Shown here piece after piece: positions 51,713 through 60,304 of a DNA stretch of 64,000 bases. The notes below the pieces were generated by a model. It searched no databases, was not told the origin of the DNA, and worked only from the letters and a program-made list of their open reading frames with translations. How positions within the stretch are numbered: position 1 is the first letter of the stretch; every line of letters begins with the position of its first letter. Made by a program: the position numbers and the translations under genes. Source of the stretch: Acidobacteriaceae bacterium (GTDB lineage Bacteria > Acidobacteriota > Terriglobia > Terriglobales > Acidobacteriaceae); NCBI GenBank assembly GCA_030041435.1, contig JASHNW010000045.1, positions 30,874 through 94,873 of the forward strand, in the 5' to 3' direction.

Positions 51713-53668
51713 CTATGGATTATATTTCGCCAGCCAGTCGCTGATTTCCTGAAAAACGTTGAGGCGCTGCTGCCACAGCGTGGGGAAATGCGGCGAGCCG
51801 GGATAGGTGACGAGGCGAACCGTCTTGCCGCGGGCCGCGAGGATCTGGAAGTACTCGATGCCCTGAAACGTGGGAACGCGGTGATCGGACTCGCCGTGGA
51901 GGATCAGCAGGGGTGTGGCGACGTTCTTCGCAAAATAGACTGCGGAGAATTTGCGGAAGGCCTCGGGCTCTTCGTCGGTCCAGCGCGCGTCGTAGTCGAT
52001 CTGCTGGATGTCGCTGGTCCACAGGAACGGCGACCAGTCGGTGATGCCGGCGCCTTCCACAGCGGCTTTGTAGCGGCTGGTCTGGGTAAGGGTCCACGAA
52101 GTCATGAAGCCGCCGGCGCTCCAGCCGAAGATGGCCAGGCGATTGGGGTCAGCCCAGCCCTGAGCGATGGCATAGTCGGTTGCGCTGTCGACGTCTTCGT
52201 ACGCGCGGTCGCCGAAGTGCTGGTAGATGGCGGCGAGGAAATCGGCGCCGTAGCCGGTGGAACCTCGATACTCAGGCTGCAGGACCACGTAGCCGAGGCC
52301 GGCAACGATACGCGAAACGGGATCGAGGACGAACTCGTCGTTGGCTTCCGGGCCGCCATGGGGCAGGACGAGAAATTTGTACTTCTGACCCTCCACATAA
52401 CCTGCGGGGAACGTCGCAATGCCCTCCAGCGCGATTCCCTCTTTGCTGGTCCAGTGCACGTCGCGCACCCGACCGAGATCGACAGAGGCGAGCTGCGCGT
52501 CGCCTTCGCTCGTGATCCTGCGGAGGTGGTCGCCGTCCGGAACGGCGACGTTGCGCGCATGGGTGGGATCTCCGACCGTCAGGGCAATTTGCGTGCTTGT
52601 CCCTGCGTACGGCGAGCCAATCGGCACTCCCTCCACAACGCCGTCCGGCCACTGGTAGTCGCGCTTCAGCGCGCCATCGTGGAATTCGTCGACTTCGGTG
52701 CGCACGCCGTGATCGATCAGAGCCCACGTGTTCCCCTGCACATCGCTGCTCACGTCCATCGCGGTGCCGTCCAGGGTGGGCGTGACGTCTTCGGCATTGC
52801 CCCCGGTGGCCGGAACGGTCCAGATATGCTCGGGCGTCAGGACGGCGGATTTCGTGGACAGGAAGGCGATCTTCTGCCCGCCATCAATCCAGGCAAGGCC
52901 GGAGACGGTGTTGGGGATGGTGACGATGTGCGTGGCGCCGGAGGCCGAGCAAACATCGATGTCCGTCGTAACGTTGTGGTGGCCGATACGCGGCAGGTCG
53001 GACAAAACTGCGAGCGATTGGCCGTCAGCGCTCCATGCCAGCGCACCGGCGCCGCCGCCAAGAACACTGGCGGAGACATACTTCAGGCTGGAGCACCACC
53101 AGGCGCCGCCAGTGCCGTCGGCCTTCACAACGTAAATGCCGGATTGATCGGGCTCCCAGACGTGGCGAACGTCGTCCAGCGGATCGGGCGGCCGCGGATC
53201 GGCGACAATCGCAAACTGATTTCCCTGAGGGGTGGGCAGCGCAGAATCGATGCCGCGCGGCAGCAGCACGACGGTGGTCGGCACCGGCGCGGCCTTTCCA
53301 TCCTTCAACGGGAAAATGGCGAACTGGCCGAGATGATTCACATCCCAGGAGCCGTAGAGGCTGTGTCCGTCGCGCGTGAAGCCCATGGGCGAAAAACCTT
53401 CAGGCAGGTCGAGCTTCGTCGCATGCGAGCCATCCGGCTGGATGGTCCACCACTCGCGGTGCGTGGGACCGGTTTCGCCGCCGAAGGTGACGACATAGAG
53501 GATGGTTCCGTCCGGCGACACGGCGGTAGCGCCGGCGCTGCGCAGGGTGGCCCAGTCCTTCGCCGTGAAGGGATGCTTCGCCGCGGCGCCGCTCTGGGCC
53601 GCCGCCATGGCGGCTGCGGCCAGGAAAACGACGGCCAGGGCCCCGGAGACCATCCAGTTGCGTCGCAT
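51713..53668 (-). CDS. Exported S9-family prolyl oligopeptidase-like peptidase
   Basis: A 651-residue serine peptidase with signal peptide (SGALAVVFLAAAAMAAAQ). The N-terminal two-thirds is a beta-propeller (WD40-like/TolB-like, HVWEPDQSGIYVVKADGTG, LAWSADGQSLAVLSD). The C-terminal hydrolase has GWSAGGFMTSW as the nucleophile elbow, LHGESDHRVP with the catalytic Asp, and a His near the end (YPGSPHFPTLW). It likely releases di- or oligopeptides in the periplasm. It is 21 bp upstream of the GH35 gene. Confidence 0.92.
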   Translation of the reverse strand: MRRNWMVSGALAVVFLAAAAMAAAQSGAAAKHPFTAKDWATLRSAGATAVSPDGTILYVVTFGGETGPTHREWWTIQPDGSHATKLDLPEGFSPMGFTRDGHSLYGSWDVNHLGQFAIFPLKDGKAAPVPTTVVLLPRGIDSALPTPQGNQFAIVADPRPPDPLDDVRHVWEPDQSGIYVVKADGTGGAWWCSSLKYVSASVLGGGAGALAWSADGQSLAVLSDLPRIGHHNVTTDIDVCSASGATHIVTIPNTVSGLAWIDGGQKIAFLSTKSAVLTPEHIWTVPATGGNAEDVTPTLDGTAMDVSSDVQGNTWALIDHGVRTEVDEFHDGALKRDYQWPDGVVEGVPIGSPYAGTSTQIALTVGDPTHARNVAVPDGDHLRRITSEGDAQLASVDLGRVRDVHWTSKEGIALEGIATFPAGYVEGQKYKFLVLPHGGPEANDEFVLDPVSRIVAGLGYVVLQPEYRGSTGYGADFLAAIYQHFGDRAYEDVDSATDYAIAQGWADPNRLAIFGWSAGGFMTSWTLTQTSRYKAAVEGAGITDWSPFLWTSDIQQIDYDARWTDEEPEAFRKFSAVYFAKNVATPLLILHGESDHRVPTFQGIEYFQILAARGKTVRLVTYPGSPHFPTLWQQRLNVFQEISDWLAKYNP

Positions 53669-53690
53669 ACGTTCCTCGCTTTCGTTCCCC

Positions 53691-54392
53691 TTAAAACGAC
53701 AGAAGGATGTTGTTGATGACCCCGAGCGCGGGATCGACTACATAGCCGATAACGCGCCCGCCCACAAACAGAATGAGGATGAGACTGATGAGGCCGAGAG
53801 AATCGTACACGCGCAACGCATTATAGGGCAGCATGTGGCGGACGACGTGAGACCCGTCGAGCGGAGGAAGCGGGAGCAGATTGAAGACGAACAAAATCAG
53901 ATTCAGCGTGACGCCCATGTAGAAGAGCAGAGCCAACGGCAGCAGGCTGGAGGCCATGAAGCTGGGATCGATGCCATGCCCACCGGCGATCTGGTGCACA
54001 ATGGCAGCGCCATTGGCGCTGCTTCTGGAGAGGACCAGCAACGCGATTGCGGCGACGATGGCAGCCAGGACGTTGCTGACCGGGCCGGCGACAGTGGTGA
54101 GTATGTCGTCACGGGTGACGTTCTTAAAATTGCGCGGGGTCACGGGCGTAGGCTTGGCCCAGCCGATGAGGAACTGTCCGTAGCCGGGCATGAAAAGCAT
54201 GAACAGGGGGATGATGATGGTTCCCACCAGATCGATATGCTTGATCGGATTTAGCGTGACGCGGCCCAGCATGCGCGCCGTAGGATCGCCCAGGCGATTC
54301 GCCATCCATGCGTGCGCTGCCTCGTGCAGGCTGAGCGAGAAGAGCAGAACAACGAATTCGAAAACGGCAAGAAGGAGATGAAATTGATCCAT
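53691..54392 (-). CDS. Site-2-type zinc metalloprotease (M50)
   Basis: A 233-residue intramembrane protease of the small S2P branch. HEAAH at 23-27 holds the zinc histidines and catalytic Glu, with the third ligand Asp in FNLLPLPPLDGSHV near 190. Membrane segments cover most of the protein. It has no PDZ domain. Such proteases cut transmembrane anchors, often of anti-sigma factors; none is nearby. It is 22 bp from the S9 peptidase gene, in the same direction. Confidence 0.92.
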   Translation of the reverse strand: MDQFHLLLAVFEFVVLLFSLSLHEAAHAWMANRLGDPTARMLGRVTLNPIKHIDLVGTIIIPLFMLFMPGYGQFLIGWAKPTPVTPRNFKNVTRDDILTTVAGPVSNVLAAIVAAIALLVLSRSSANGAAIVHQIAGGHGIDPSFMASSLLPLALLFYMGVTLNLILFVFNLLPLPPLDGSHVVRHMLPYNALRVYDSLGLISLILILFVGGRVIGYVVDPALGVINNILLSF

Positions 54393-54458
54393 CGTGAACG
54401 CTTCGATGGTATCAGGGAGTCCCGGAATCCGTGACGCGGCCCCGGCGCTGCTGCGCCC

Positions 54459-55310
54459 TTATTCGTTGGGCGGCAGTTCCTCGCAGGGGCCTTCGCCAGG
54501 GCTGACGTCGTCCAGGCGCCTGGCCTCTTGTTTGCTTTTGATGTTGCGCGCGGGAACGCCACCGGCGATGGAGTGGGGCGAGAGGTCGTGTGTGGCAACA
54601 GCCTGAGCCGCAAGCATGGCATCGGCGCCGACGCGAACGCCGGGCATGACCAGCGAGCGGTAGGTGATGCGGGCCGCGGGGCCGACCTCGGTCCGCCGAT
54701 GCTCAATGATGCAGGCCTCGACCGGATCGTGCGCATGCGAGAATACGGCGGCGTGCTCTGAAATGGACGTCCCTGCGCGGACGATCAGCTCGCCGCGGTC
54801 ATCGAGCAGGACGTGGTTGTGGATGATGACGTCGTCTTCGAGGGTGAGGTTGTAGCCGAAGGTAAATTCGACGCCGTGGTAGATCTTCACGTTCCTGCCG
54901 ATGCTTTTGAAGATGTGCTTGCCCAGCATGGCACGCATGCGAAAACCGAGCCAGTGGTTGAGGGCGACAGGGGAGCGATCGAACATACGCCAGAACCAGA
55001 CGAGCGGCTTGATGAGGGCGTATCGCTCCGCATCGATATCGCCGTAGTATTCGGGCTCCAAAGTGACGTTGGCGGGGTCGAGTGAGAGCTCGAGGACGTT
55101 GAAGGGCAGCTCCGTGGTCAGCGTGAAGTTCAGGCGTCCGCCGTGCGGCCGCCCGAGCAGAAGCTGGTGCAAATGATCGCGCACAATTTCGGCCCGCAGC
55201 GCGACATTCTGGTGGCGGGAGAACTCGTCGTCGAGTGAATCGATCCAGCGTGTGAAAACTTCTTTCGCTTCGCGGGTAGGCTCAATCTCGCGGTACTGGT
55301 AGCGCGGCAT
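54459..55310 (-). CDS. Left-handed beta-helix acyltransferase
   Basis: A 283-residue protein. The last 150 residues form hexapeptide repeats (IGRNVKIYHGVEFTFGYNLTLEDDVIIHNHVLLDDRG, ISEHAAVFSHAHDP, VMPGVRVGADAMLAAQAVATHDL, GVPARNIKSK), as in maltose/galactoside O-acetyltransferases and related enzymes. The N-terminal 120 residues are unusual for these, with FTLTTELPFNVLELSLDPANVTLEPEYY. The acyl acceptor is unknown. It is followed downstream by the M50 gene on the same strand. Confidence 0.83.
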   Translation of the reverse strand: MPRYQYREIEPTREAKEVFTRWIDSLDDEFSRHQNVALRAEIVRDHLHQLLLGRPHGGRLNFTLTTELPFNVLELSLDPANVTLEPEYYGDIDAERYALIKPLVWFWRMFDRSPVALNHWLGFRMRAMLGKHIFKSIGRNVKIYHGVEFTFGYNLTLEDDVIIHNHVLLDDRGELIVRAGTSISEHAAVFSHAHDPVEACIIEHRRTEVGPAARITYRSLVMPGVRVGADAMLAAQAVATHDLSPHSIAGGVPARNIKSKQEARRLDDVSPGEGPCEELPPNE

Positions 55311-55435
55311 ACGTCATAGATTATCGTCCGATCGCGGCGGATGCAGGAGGAATGCACGCGGGTTATTTGCGGCAGAGGGTAAAAGGAGATAGGCTTTGTG
55401 CGTTGAGCAGTTCCTGAAAGGATGAAGAAACTGCA

Positions 55436-56272
55436 ATGAGCGAGACGAACGGCGGCGCGGAGCCGAGGAGCTATTCGGGACTACTGGTTGGCCTGCTGGG
55501 GGTTGCTGTGGTTCTGGCGCTGGCCGGACTGATCTGGAGCTATTTTCTGGCTGGGCGGCTGACCCACGCTGAGGCGCAGCTCGCTTCCACGCAGGAGCAG
55601 AATGCGAAGCTGGCGTCGGCGCTGGATGAGACGAACGCGCGGCTGCGGGTAACGTCGGAGACCCTGGGCCACTCGCTGGGGCTGACACAAAAGCAGCTGG
55701 AGGAACGGGCGCAGGACCTCCTCCAGCGCCAGCAGGCCCAGGCGAAGAAATTCGAGAGCGAGCAGCAGGCGGCACAAAGCCAGATCAGCTCCGTTTCCTC
55801 CGACGTGAACGGCGTGAAGACGGACGTGGGTGGGGTAAAGACCGACCTGAATGCGACGAAGACTGAGCTGCAAACAGCCGAGGCTCAGCTGCAGTCGATG
55901 AAGGGCGACATGGGCATCCAGAGCGGTCTGATCGCCACCAACGCGAAGGAACTGGACGTTCTGAAACACATCGGCGACCGCAACATCTATGAATTCAATC
56001 TGCAAAAGGGCCGGAAAGAAGCTGTGGCTACGGTGGCTCTGGAGCTGAAGAAGGCCGACGAGAAGCACAGCAAGTTCACGCTGGTGGTGTACTCCGACGA
56101 CAAGCAGATCCAGAAGAAAGACCGCAATCTCGACGAGCCGATCCAGTTCTACACGGGGAAGGACCATCTGCTGTACGAGCTGGTGGTGAACAACATCGCA
56201 AAGAACCAGGTACAGGGCTACATCGCGACGCCGAAGAACGCGCCCGTTCCGATCACGCCATCGGGACAGTAG
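55436..56272 (+). CDS. Membrane-anchored coiled-coil protein
   Basis: A 278-residue protein with one N-terminal membrane segment (SGLLVGLLGVAVVLALAGLIWSYFL), a long heptad coiled coil (about 35-165, with DVNGVKTDVGGVKTDLNATKTEL repeats) and a C-terminal beta-rich part (NIYEFNLQKGRKEAVATVALELKKADEKHSKFTLVVYSDD). The fold is not known. It is likely a periplasm- or cytoplasm-facing tether. A Shine-Dalgarno-like GGATGAAG precedes ATG 55436. Confidence 0.75.
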   Translation: MSETNGGAEPRSYSGLLVGLLGVAVVLALAGLIWSYFLAGRLTHAEAQLASTQEQNAKLASALDETNARLRVTSETLGHSLGLTQKQLEERAQDLLQRQQAQAKKFESEQQAAQSQISSVSSDVNGVKTDVGGVKTDLNATKTELQTAEAQLQSMKGDMGIQSGLIATNAKELDVLKHIGDRNIYEFNLQKGRKEAVATVALELKKADEKHSKFTLVVYSDDKQIQKKDRNLDEPIQFYTGKDHLLYELVVNNIAKNQVQGYIATPKNAPVPITPSGQ

Positions 56273-56310
56273 GGCGAAGCTTTCATCCTGCGCGAGCGAC
56301 CCGGAATCCA

Positions 56311-57009
56311 GTGGCTACAATCGGAAGCGTGACTCCGCGCTTTTCTCCTGGGCAGCGTCTCGCGCTGTGGATCGTGCCGCGGCTGACGGCTGCGATCCTC
56401 GCCCTGATCGGCGCCACGCTGCGCTTTGAGGTGATTGCTGAGGCGGGTGCGGTCCCGGCTACTCCGCCGGCCAAGGGCATCTTCTGCTTCTGGCATCGCT
56501 GCACGCTGGCTGCGGCGTGGTACTTCCGGCCGTTTCGCTGCTCCATCCTGATCAGCCAGAGCTTCGACGGCGAGCTGATTGCGCGAACGCTGGAACTGCT
56601 GGGCTACAACAGCGTGCGCGGATCGAGCTCCCGCGGCGGCGCGGCGGGGCTGATGGCCCTGCGCGACGTATTGGCGACCGGGATGCCGGTGGTTTTCACG
56701 GCGGACGGACCGCGGGGACCGATCTACCAAACGAAGCCGGGGCCGGTGAAGCTGGCAGCGATGACCGGCGACGAGATCGGCACCTTCTATCTGCTGCCCG
56801 AGCGCGCGTGGGTATTTCGGTCGTGGGATCGATTCATGGTTCCGCTGCCGTTTTCGCGCGTAGTGGTGAGCTGGGCCCGAGCGGTCGCTGCGCCTGCCGT
56901 CGATGCCGACGCAGTGACGCTGGAAGCGAAGCGTCGGGAGCTGAACGACGCCATGGAACGGGCGCGTTTGCAGGCTGAGGCACACGTGGAGAAGTGGCGG
57001 CGGAAGTAA
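56311..57009 (+). CDS. DUF374 lysophospholipid acyltransferase-like protein
   Basis: A 232-residue DUF374/LPLAT protein with the family blocks [54 protein letters not shown] and [22 protein letters not shown]. Relatives acylate lipid A-like or phospholipid precursors (LpxL/PlsC fold). GTG 56311 is annotated; GTG 56329 is an alternative. It ends 10 bp before queA and may be co-transcribed with it. Confidence 0.87.
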   Translation: MATIGSVTPRFSPGQRLALWIVPRLTAAILALIGATLRFEVIAEAGAVPATPPAKGIFCFWHRCTLAAAWYFRPFRCSILISQSFDGELIARTLELLGYNSVRGSSSRGGAAGLMALRDVLATGMPVVFTADGPRGPIYQTKPGPVKLAAMTGDEIGTFYLLPERAWVFRSWDRFMVPLPFSRVVVSWARAVAAPAVDADAVTLEAKRRELNDAMERARLQAEAHVEKWRRK

Positions 57010-57019
57010 AATCGGCAGA

Positions 57020-58075
57020 GTGCTGGTCTCAGATTTCGATTTTCATCTGCCCGGAGAGCTGATCGCGCAGGAGCCTCCTGCGGAGCGCGCAGGGGCACGC
57101 ATGATGACGCTTGACCGGGTGACGGGTGCCTGGGCCGACCGCCAATTTCGCCAGTTCCCGGAGATGCTGCGGCCCGGCGACCTGCTGGTGCTGAACGACA
57201 GCCGTGTGATTCCTGCGCGGCTTTTTGCGCATCGCGCAGGGCTGCACACGCAGGCAGATCATCACACGACGGGGCGCGTGCAGGTGCTGTTGGCCGAGCA
57301 GCTTTCGGAGTGGGAATGGAAGGCCCTGGTGCGGCCCGGACGCAAGGTGCTGACTGGGGAGACGCTTGTATTTGGCAACGACGATCTTTGTGCCAAAATC
57401 GTCGCCCATGGCGAGTTCGGCGAGCGGACGATTCGCTTCGACCCGGTGGCCGATTTCTTCGGCGCCGTCGAGCGGCTGGGGCATATGCCGCTGCCGCCCT
57501 ACATTCACCGTGAAGATGAGCCGAGCGATCGCGAGCGCTACCAGACGGTCTACGCGCGCGAACGGGGATCCGTCGCGGCTCCGACAGCGGGCCTGCACTT
57601 TACACCGGAGGTTCTGGCGGCGATCCGCATGCGCGGCGTGGAGATTGCCACTGTGACGCTGCACGTGGGCCTGGGGACTTTTCAGCCGGTGCGCGTGGAT
57701 CGCGTGGAAGACGTGCGGCTGCACGCGGAGCGCTACACAATTTCGCCGGAGACCGCGGCGGCCATGAACGCAGCGCGCCGGGAAGGCAGGCGCGTCGTGG
57801 CGACAGGGACAACGACGGTCCGGACCCTCGAGCACTGTGCGCAGATGAGCCCGGAGTTTGTGCCGCACTCCGGGTCGACGAATATCTTCATCTCGCCAGG
57901 ATTTGAATTCCGCGTGGTTGGGGCGCTGCTAACCAATTTTCATCTGCCGCACTCGACCCTGCTGATGCTGGTCTGCGCTTTTGCCGGACGCGAGCAGGTG
58001 CTGGCGGCCTACCGGCATGCTGTCGAGGCGCGATACCGGTTCTTTTCCTATGGCGACTGCATGTTCCTTGCGTGA
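57020..58075 (+). CDS. queA: tRNA preQ1-34 S-adenosylmethionine ribosyltransferase-isomerase QueA
   Basis: Makes epoxyqueuosine from preQ1-modified tRNA using SAM. The 351 residues include [84 protein letters not shown] and [11 protein letters not shown] with [37 protein letters not shown]. The start is GTG 57020. It is 10 bp after the acyltransferase gene and converges on the M13 peptidase gene. Confidence 0.96.
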   Translation: MLVSDFDFHLPGELIAQEPPAERAGARMMTLDRVTGAWADRQFRQFPEMLRPGDLLVLNDSRVIPARLFAHRAGLHTQADHHTTGRVQVLLAEQLSEWEWKALVRPGRKVLTGETLVFGNDDLCAKIVAHGEFGERTIRFDPVADFFGAVERLGHMPLPPYIHREDEPSDRERYQTVYARERGSVAAPTAGLHFTPEVLAAIRMRGVEIATVTLHVGLGTFQPVRVDRVEDVRLHAERYTISPETAAAMNAARREGRRVVATGTTTVRTLEHCAQMSPEFVPHSGSTNIFISPGFEFRVVGALLTNFHLPHSTLLMLVCAFAGREQVLAAYRHAVEARYRFFSYGDCMFLA

Positions 58076-58132
58076 ACCGGGAACAAAAGGAAGAGCACGC
58101 CACAGCGTGCTCCTCGCGTCGAGCGATTCCCG

Positions 58133-60190
58133 TCACCAGATCTTGCAGGCTTTCGCGTTCACCATGGGATCGCCGGCCTTGCAGCCGAAAGCTGCGGCGA
58201 ACTGAGGCATATCGGCCACGATGCCGTTCACGCGGTACTTGCCCGGAGAGTGCGGGTTGGTAATGGCGCTGACACGCAGGTTCTCCGGCCGCTCGTTCTC
58301 GCAGGCCCACTGAGCATAGCCGATAAAGAAGCGCTGGTCGGGCGTGAAGCCGTCCTTGTTTTCCAGATGCTGGCCCGCCGTCTGCATCTTCCACGCTTCA
58401 TACGCGAGCAGGGTGCCGCCCAGGTCCGCCGTGTCTTCGCCGCTGGTCAGCTTCGAGTTAATGTGGATATTGTCGACGATGATGTAACCGGCAAACTGAT
58501 CGCGCAGGCAATTGATGTGATCCTCGAAGCCCTTCGCGTCCGCGGGCGTCCACCAGTCGCGCAGATTGCCCTGACCATCGAATTGCCGTCCCTCGTCATC
58601 GAAGGCGTGCGTCAGCTCGTGACCGATGGTGCCGCCGGTGTTGCCGTAGTTGGGGGCGTCGTCTTCCTTCGGGTCGTAAAGCGGCGGTTGCAGCACCCCC
58701 GCCGGGAAGTTGATGTCGTTCATCTGCGGATCGTAGTACGCGTTGACCGTGGGCGGCGTCATGCCCCACTCCGTGCGATCGACGGGTTTGCCCACTTTGG
58801 ACCAACTGCGCTTCTCCTCAAAGACGTGAGCGCGCAGAACATTGCCGAAATAGTCGTCGCGTTCAATGGTGAGTGTGGAATAGTCGCGCCACTTTTCCGG
58901 ATAGCCGATCTTGTTGCGGACCGCATGCAGCTTGGCGATGGCGGCCTGTTTGGTTTCGGGGCTCATCCAGTCCAAATGCTCGATTTCCTGCTGCATGGCC
59001 TGCTCGATCTGCTCGGTCATGACCGTGACTTTCTGCTTCGTCGTCGGCGAAAAGTCGCGCGCGACGAACTCCTGGCCGAGAGCCTCTCCAAGATAGCGGT
59101 CCACCTGCCCCTCGCAGCGCTTCCAGCGCGCCTGCATCTGGGGCACGCCGCGCAGGTATTTCGAGTAGAAGTCGAACTGAGCGTCCTCAAATGGCGTCGA
59201 AAGACTGGGAGCCGCAGCATTCAGCGCGTGGATCCGCAAATAGGCTCTGAGATTGTCGAGCGGCTCGCTGGACAGCTCGGTCTCGAGAGCGGTCAGGAAT
59301 TTGGGCTGTGCGACATCGACATTGGAAAGAACAGACTCCGGGACCTTCTGGTCGCGGAGAAAAACCGGCAGCTCGAGCGCAGGAACCAGAGCGTCGACGT
59401 CGCCGATCTTCATCGGGTGATACAGGTTGTAGGGATTGCGGCGCTCCACGCGTGTGAGCGACGCATTCGCCAGGGCGGTTTCAATCTTCATCGTGGCAGC
59501 AGCGTCGGCATCGGCCTGCGCCTGTGGCTCCCCGGCCAGCACCAGCAGATGCGCCATGTAGGTAACGTAGTGTTCGCGAATCTCCTGGCTTTTCGCGTCG
59601 GTCTTGGTGTAGTAATCGCGGTCGGGCAGGCCGAGACCGCCGGCCTCAATACCGACGATCATCATGCCCGCGTTCTTGGGATCCTGTTCCGAACCGGCAT
59701 TGAGGAAATACAGCCCGCGCTGGTCCGCGCCTTCGCGCAGGAACGCTGCGACCTGATCGCGGGTCTGGATGGCGGCGATGCGATCCAGCTCCGGCTGCAG
59801 CGGCGCGAGGCCGCGCGTGTCGATGGCGTCAGTATCCATGCAGGCGGCGTAGTAGTCGCCGATTTTCTGCTGCACAGGCGTGCGCTGCTGCAGGGTCGCA
59901 TCCTGCTCCAGAATGCCCCACAGCAACTGGCGATTCTCGTTGGCCAGTTTGGCATAGACGCTCCACCCCGCCTGATCGGCCGGGATGGGGTTGTTCTTCA
60001 TCCAGCCGCCGCAGACGTACTGGTAGAAATCGACGCATGGATTCGCGGTGCGATCCATATCGTTGAGGTCGAGCGATGGCGAGTAGGGGATGGCCGTGAG
60101 CGGCTTGTCAGCAGGAGCGGCCGGCGACTGAGCCAGGCAGGCCGAAAAGGAGGCCGCGGCCAGCGCCAGCGGCAGAACATGTCTCATCAT
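58133..60190 (-). CDS. M13-family zinc metallopeptidase (neprilysin/PepO type)
   Basis: A 685-residue exported peptidase with a signal peptide, the zinc motif GTIGHELTHAFDDEG (HExxH) and the third-ligand region GEDTADLGGTLLAYEAW, in which the usual ExxAD Asp is present. NAYYDPQMNDINFPAGVLQPPLYD is the family substrate-binding stretch, and the C-terminus ends CKAGDPMVNAKACKIW, the typical M13 end. It likely degrades short peptides in the periplasm. It is divergent from polA. Confidence 0.93.
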   Translation of the reverse strand: MMRHVLPLALAAASFSACLAQSPAAPADKPLTAIPYSPSLDLNDMDRTANPCVDFYQYVCGGWMKNNPIPADQAGWSVYAKLANENRQLLWGILEQDATLQQRTPVQQKIGDYYAACMDTDAIDTRGLAPLQPELDRIAAIQTRDQVAAFLREGADQRGLYFLNAGSEQDPKNAGMMIVGIEAGGLGLPDRDYYTKTDAKSQEIREHYVTYMAHLLVLAGEPQAQADADAAATMKIETALANASLTRVERRNPYNLYHPMKIGDVDALVPALELPVFLRDQKVPESVLSNVDVAQPKFLTALETELSSEPLDNLRAYLRIHALNAAAPSLSTPFEDAQFDFYSKYLRGVPQMQARWKRCEGQVDRYLGEALGQEFVARDFSPTTKQKVTVMTEQIEQAMQQEIEHLDWMSPETKQAAIAKLHAVRNKIGYPEKWRDYSTLTIERDDYFGNVLRAHVFEEKRSWSKVGKPVDRTEWGMTPPTVNAYYDPQMNDINFPAGVLQPPLYDPKEDDAPNYGNTGGTIGHELTHAFDDEGRQFDGQGNLRDWWTPADAKGFEDHINCLRDQFAGYIIVDNIHINSKLTSGEDTADLGGTLLAYEAWKMQTAGQHLENKDGFTPDQRFFIGYAQWACENERPENLRVSAITNPHSPGKYRVNGIVADMPQFAAAFGCKAGDPMVNAKACKIW

Positions 60191-60304
60191 GCACAGGTCT
60201 CCGTGCGGGCCATTATACGCAGGCGCGTGCGGCGGTCCGATACGCTAAACGCTCGGCGCGCCTGCGAGGAATGCACCCGCGGCGAAGCGGTACACTCAAG
60301 CTCG

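Noticed and set aside
58250..60304. Long open frame continuous with polA (1604 residues in all)
   Set aside because: It is antisense to the M13 peptidase gene, whose codon bias leaves that frame open. The real polA N-terminus (MTENSSKPTVFLLDAMSFIFRAYHA) begins at 60305.
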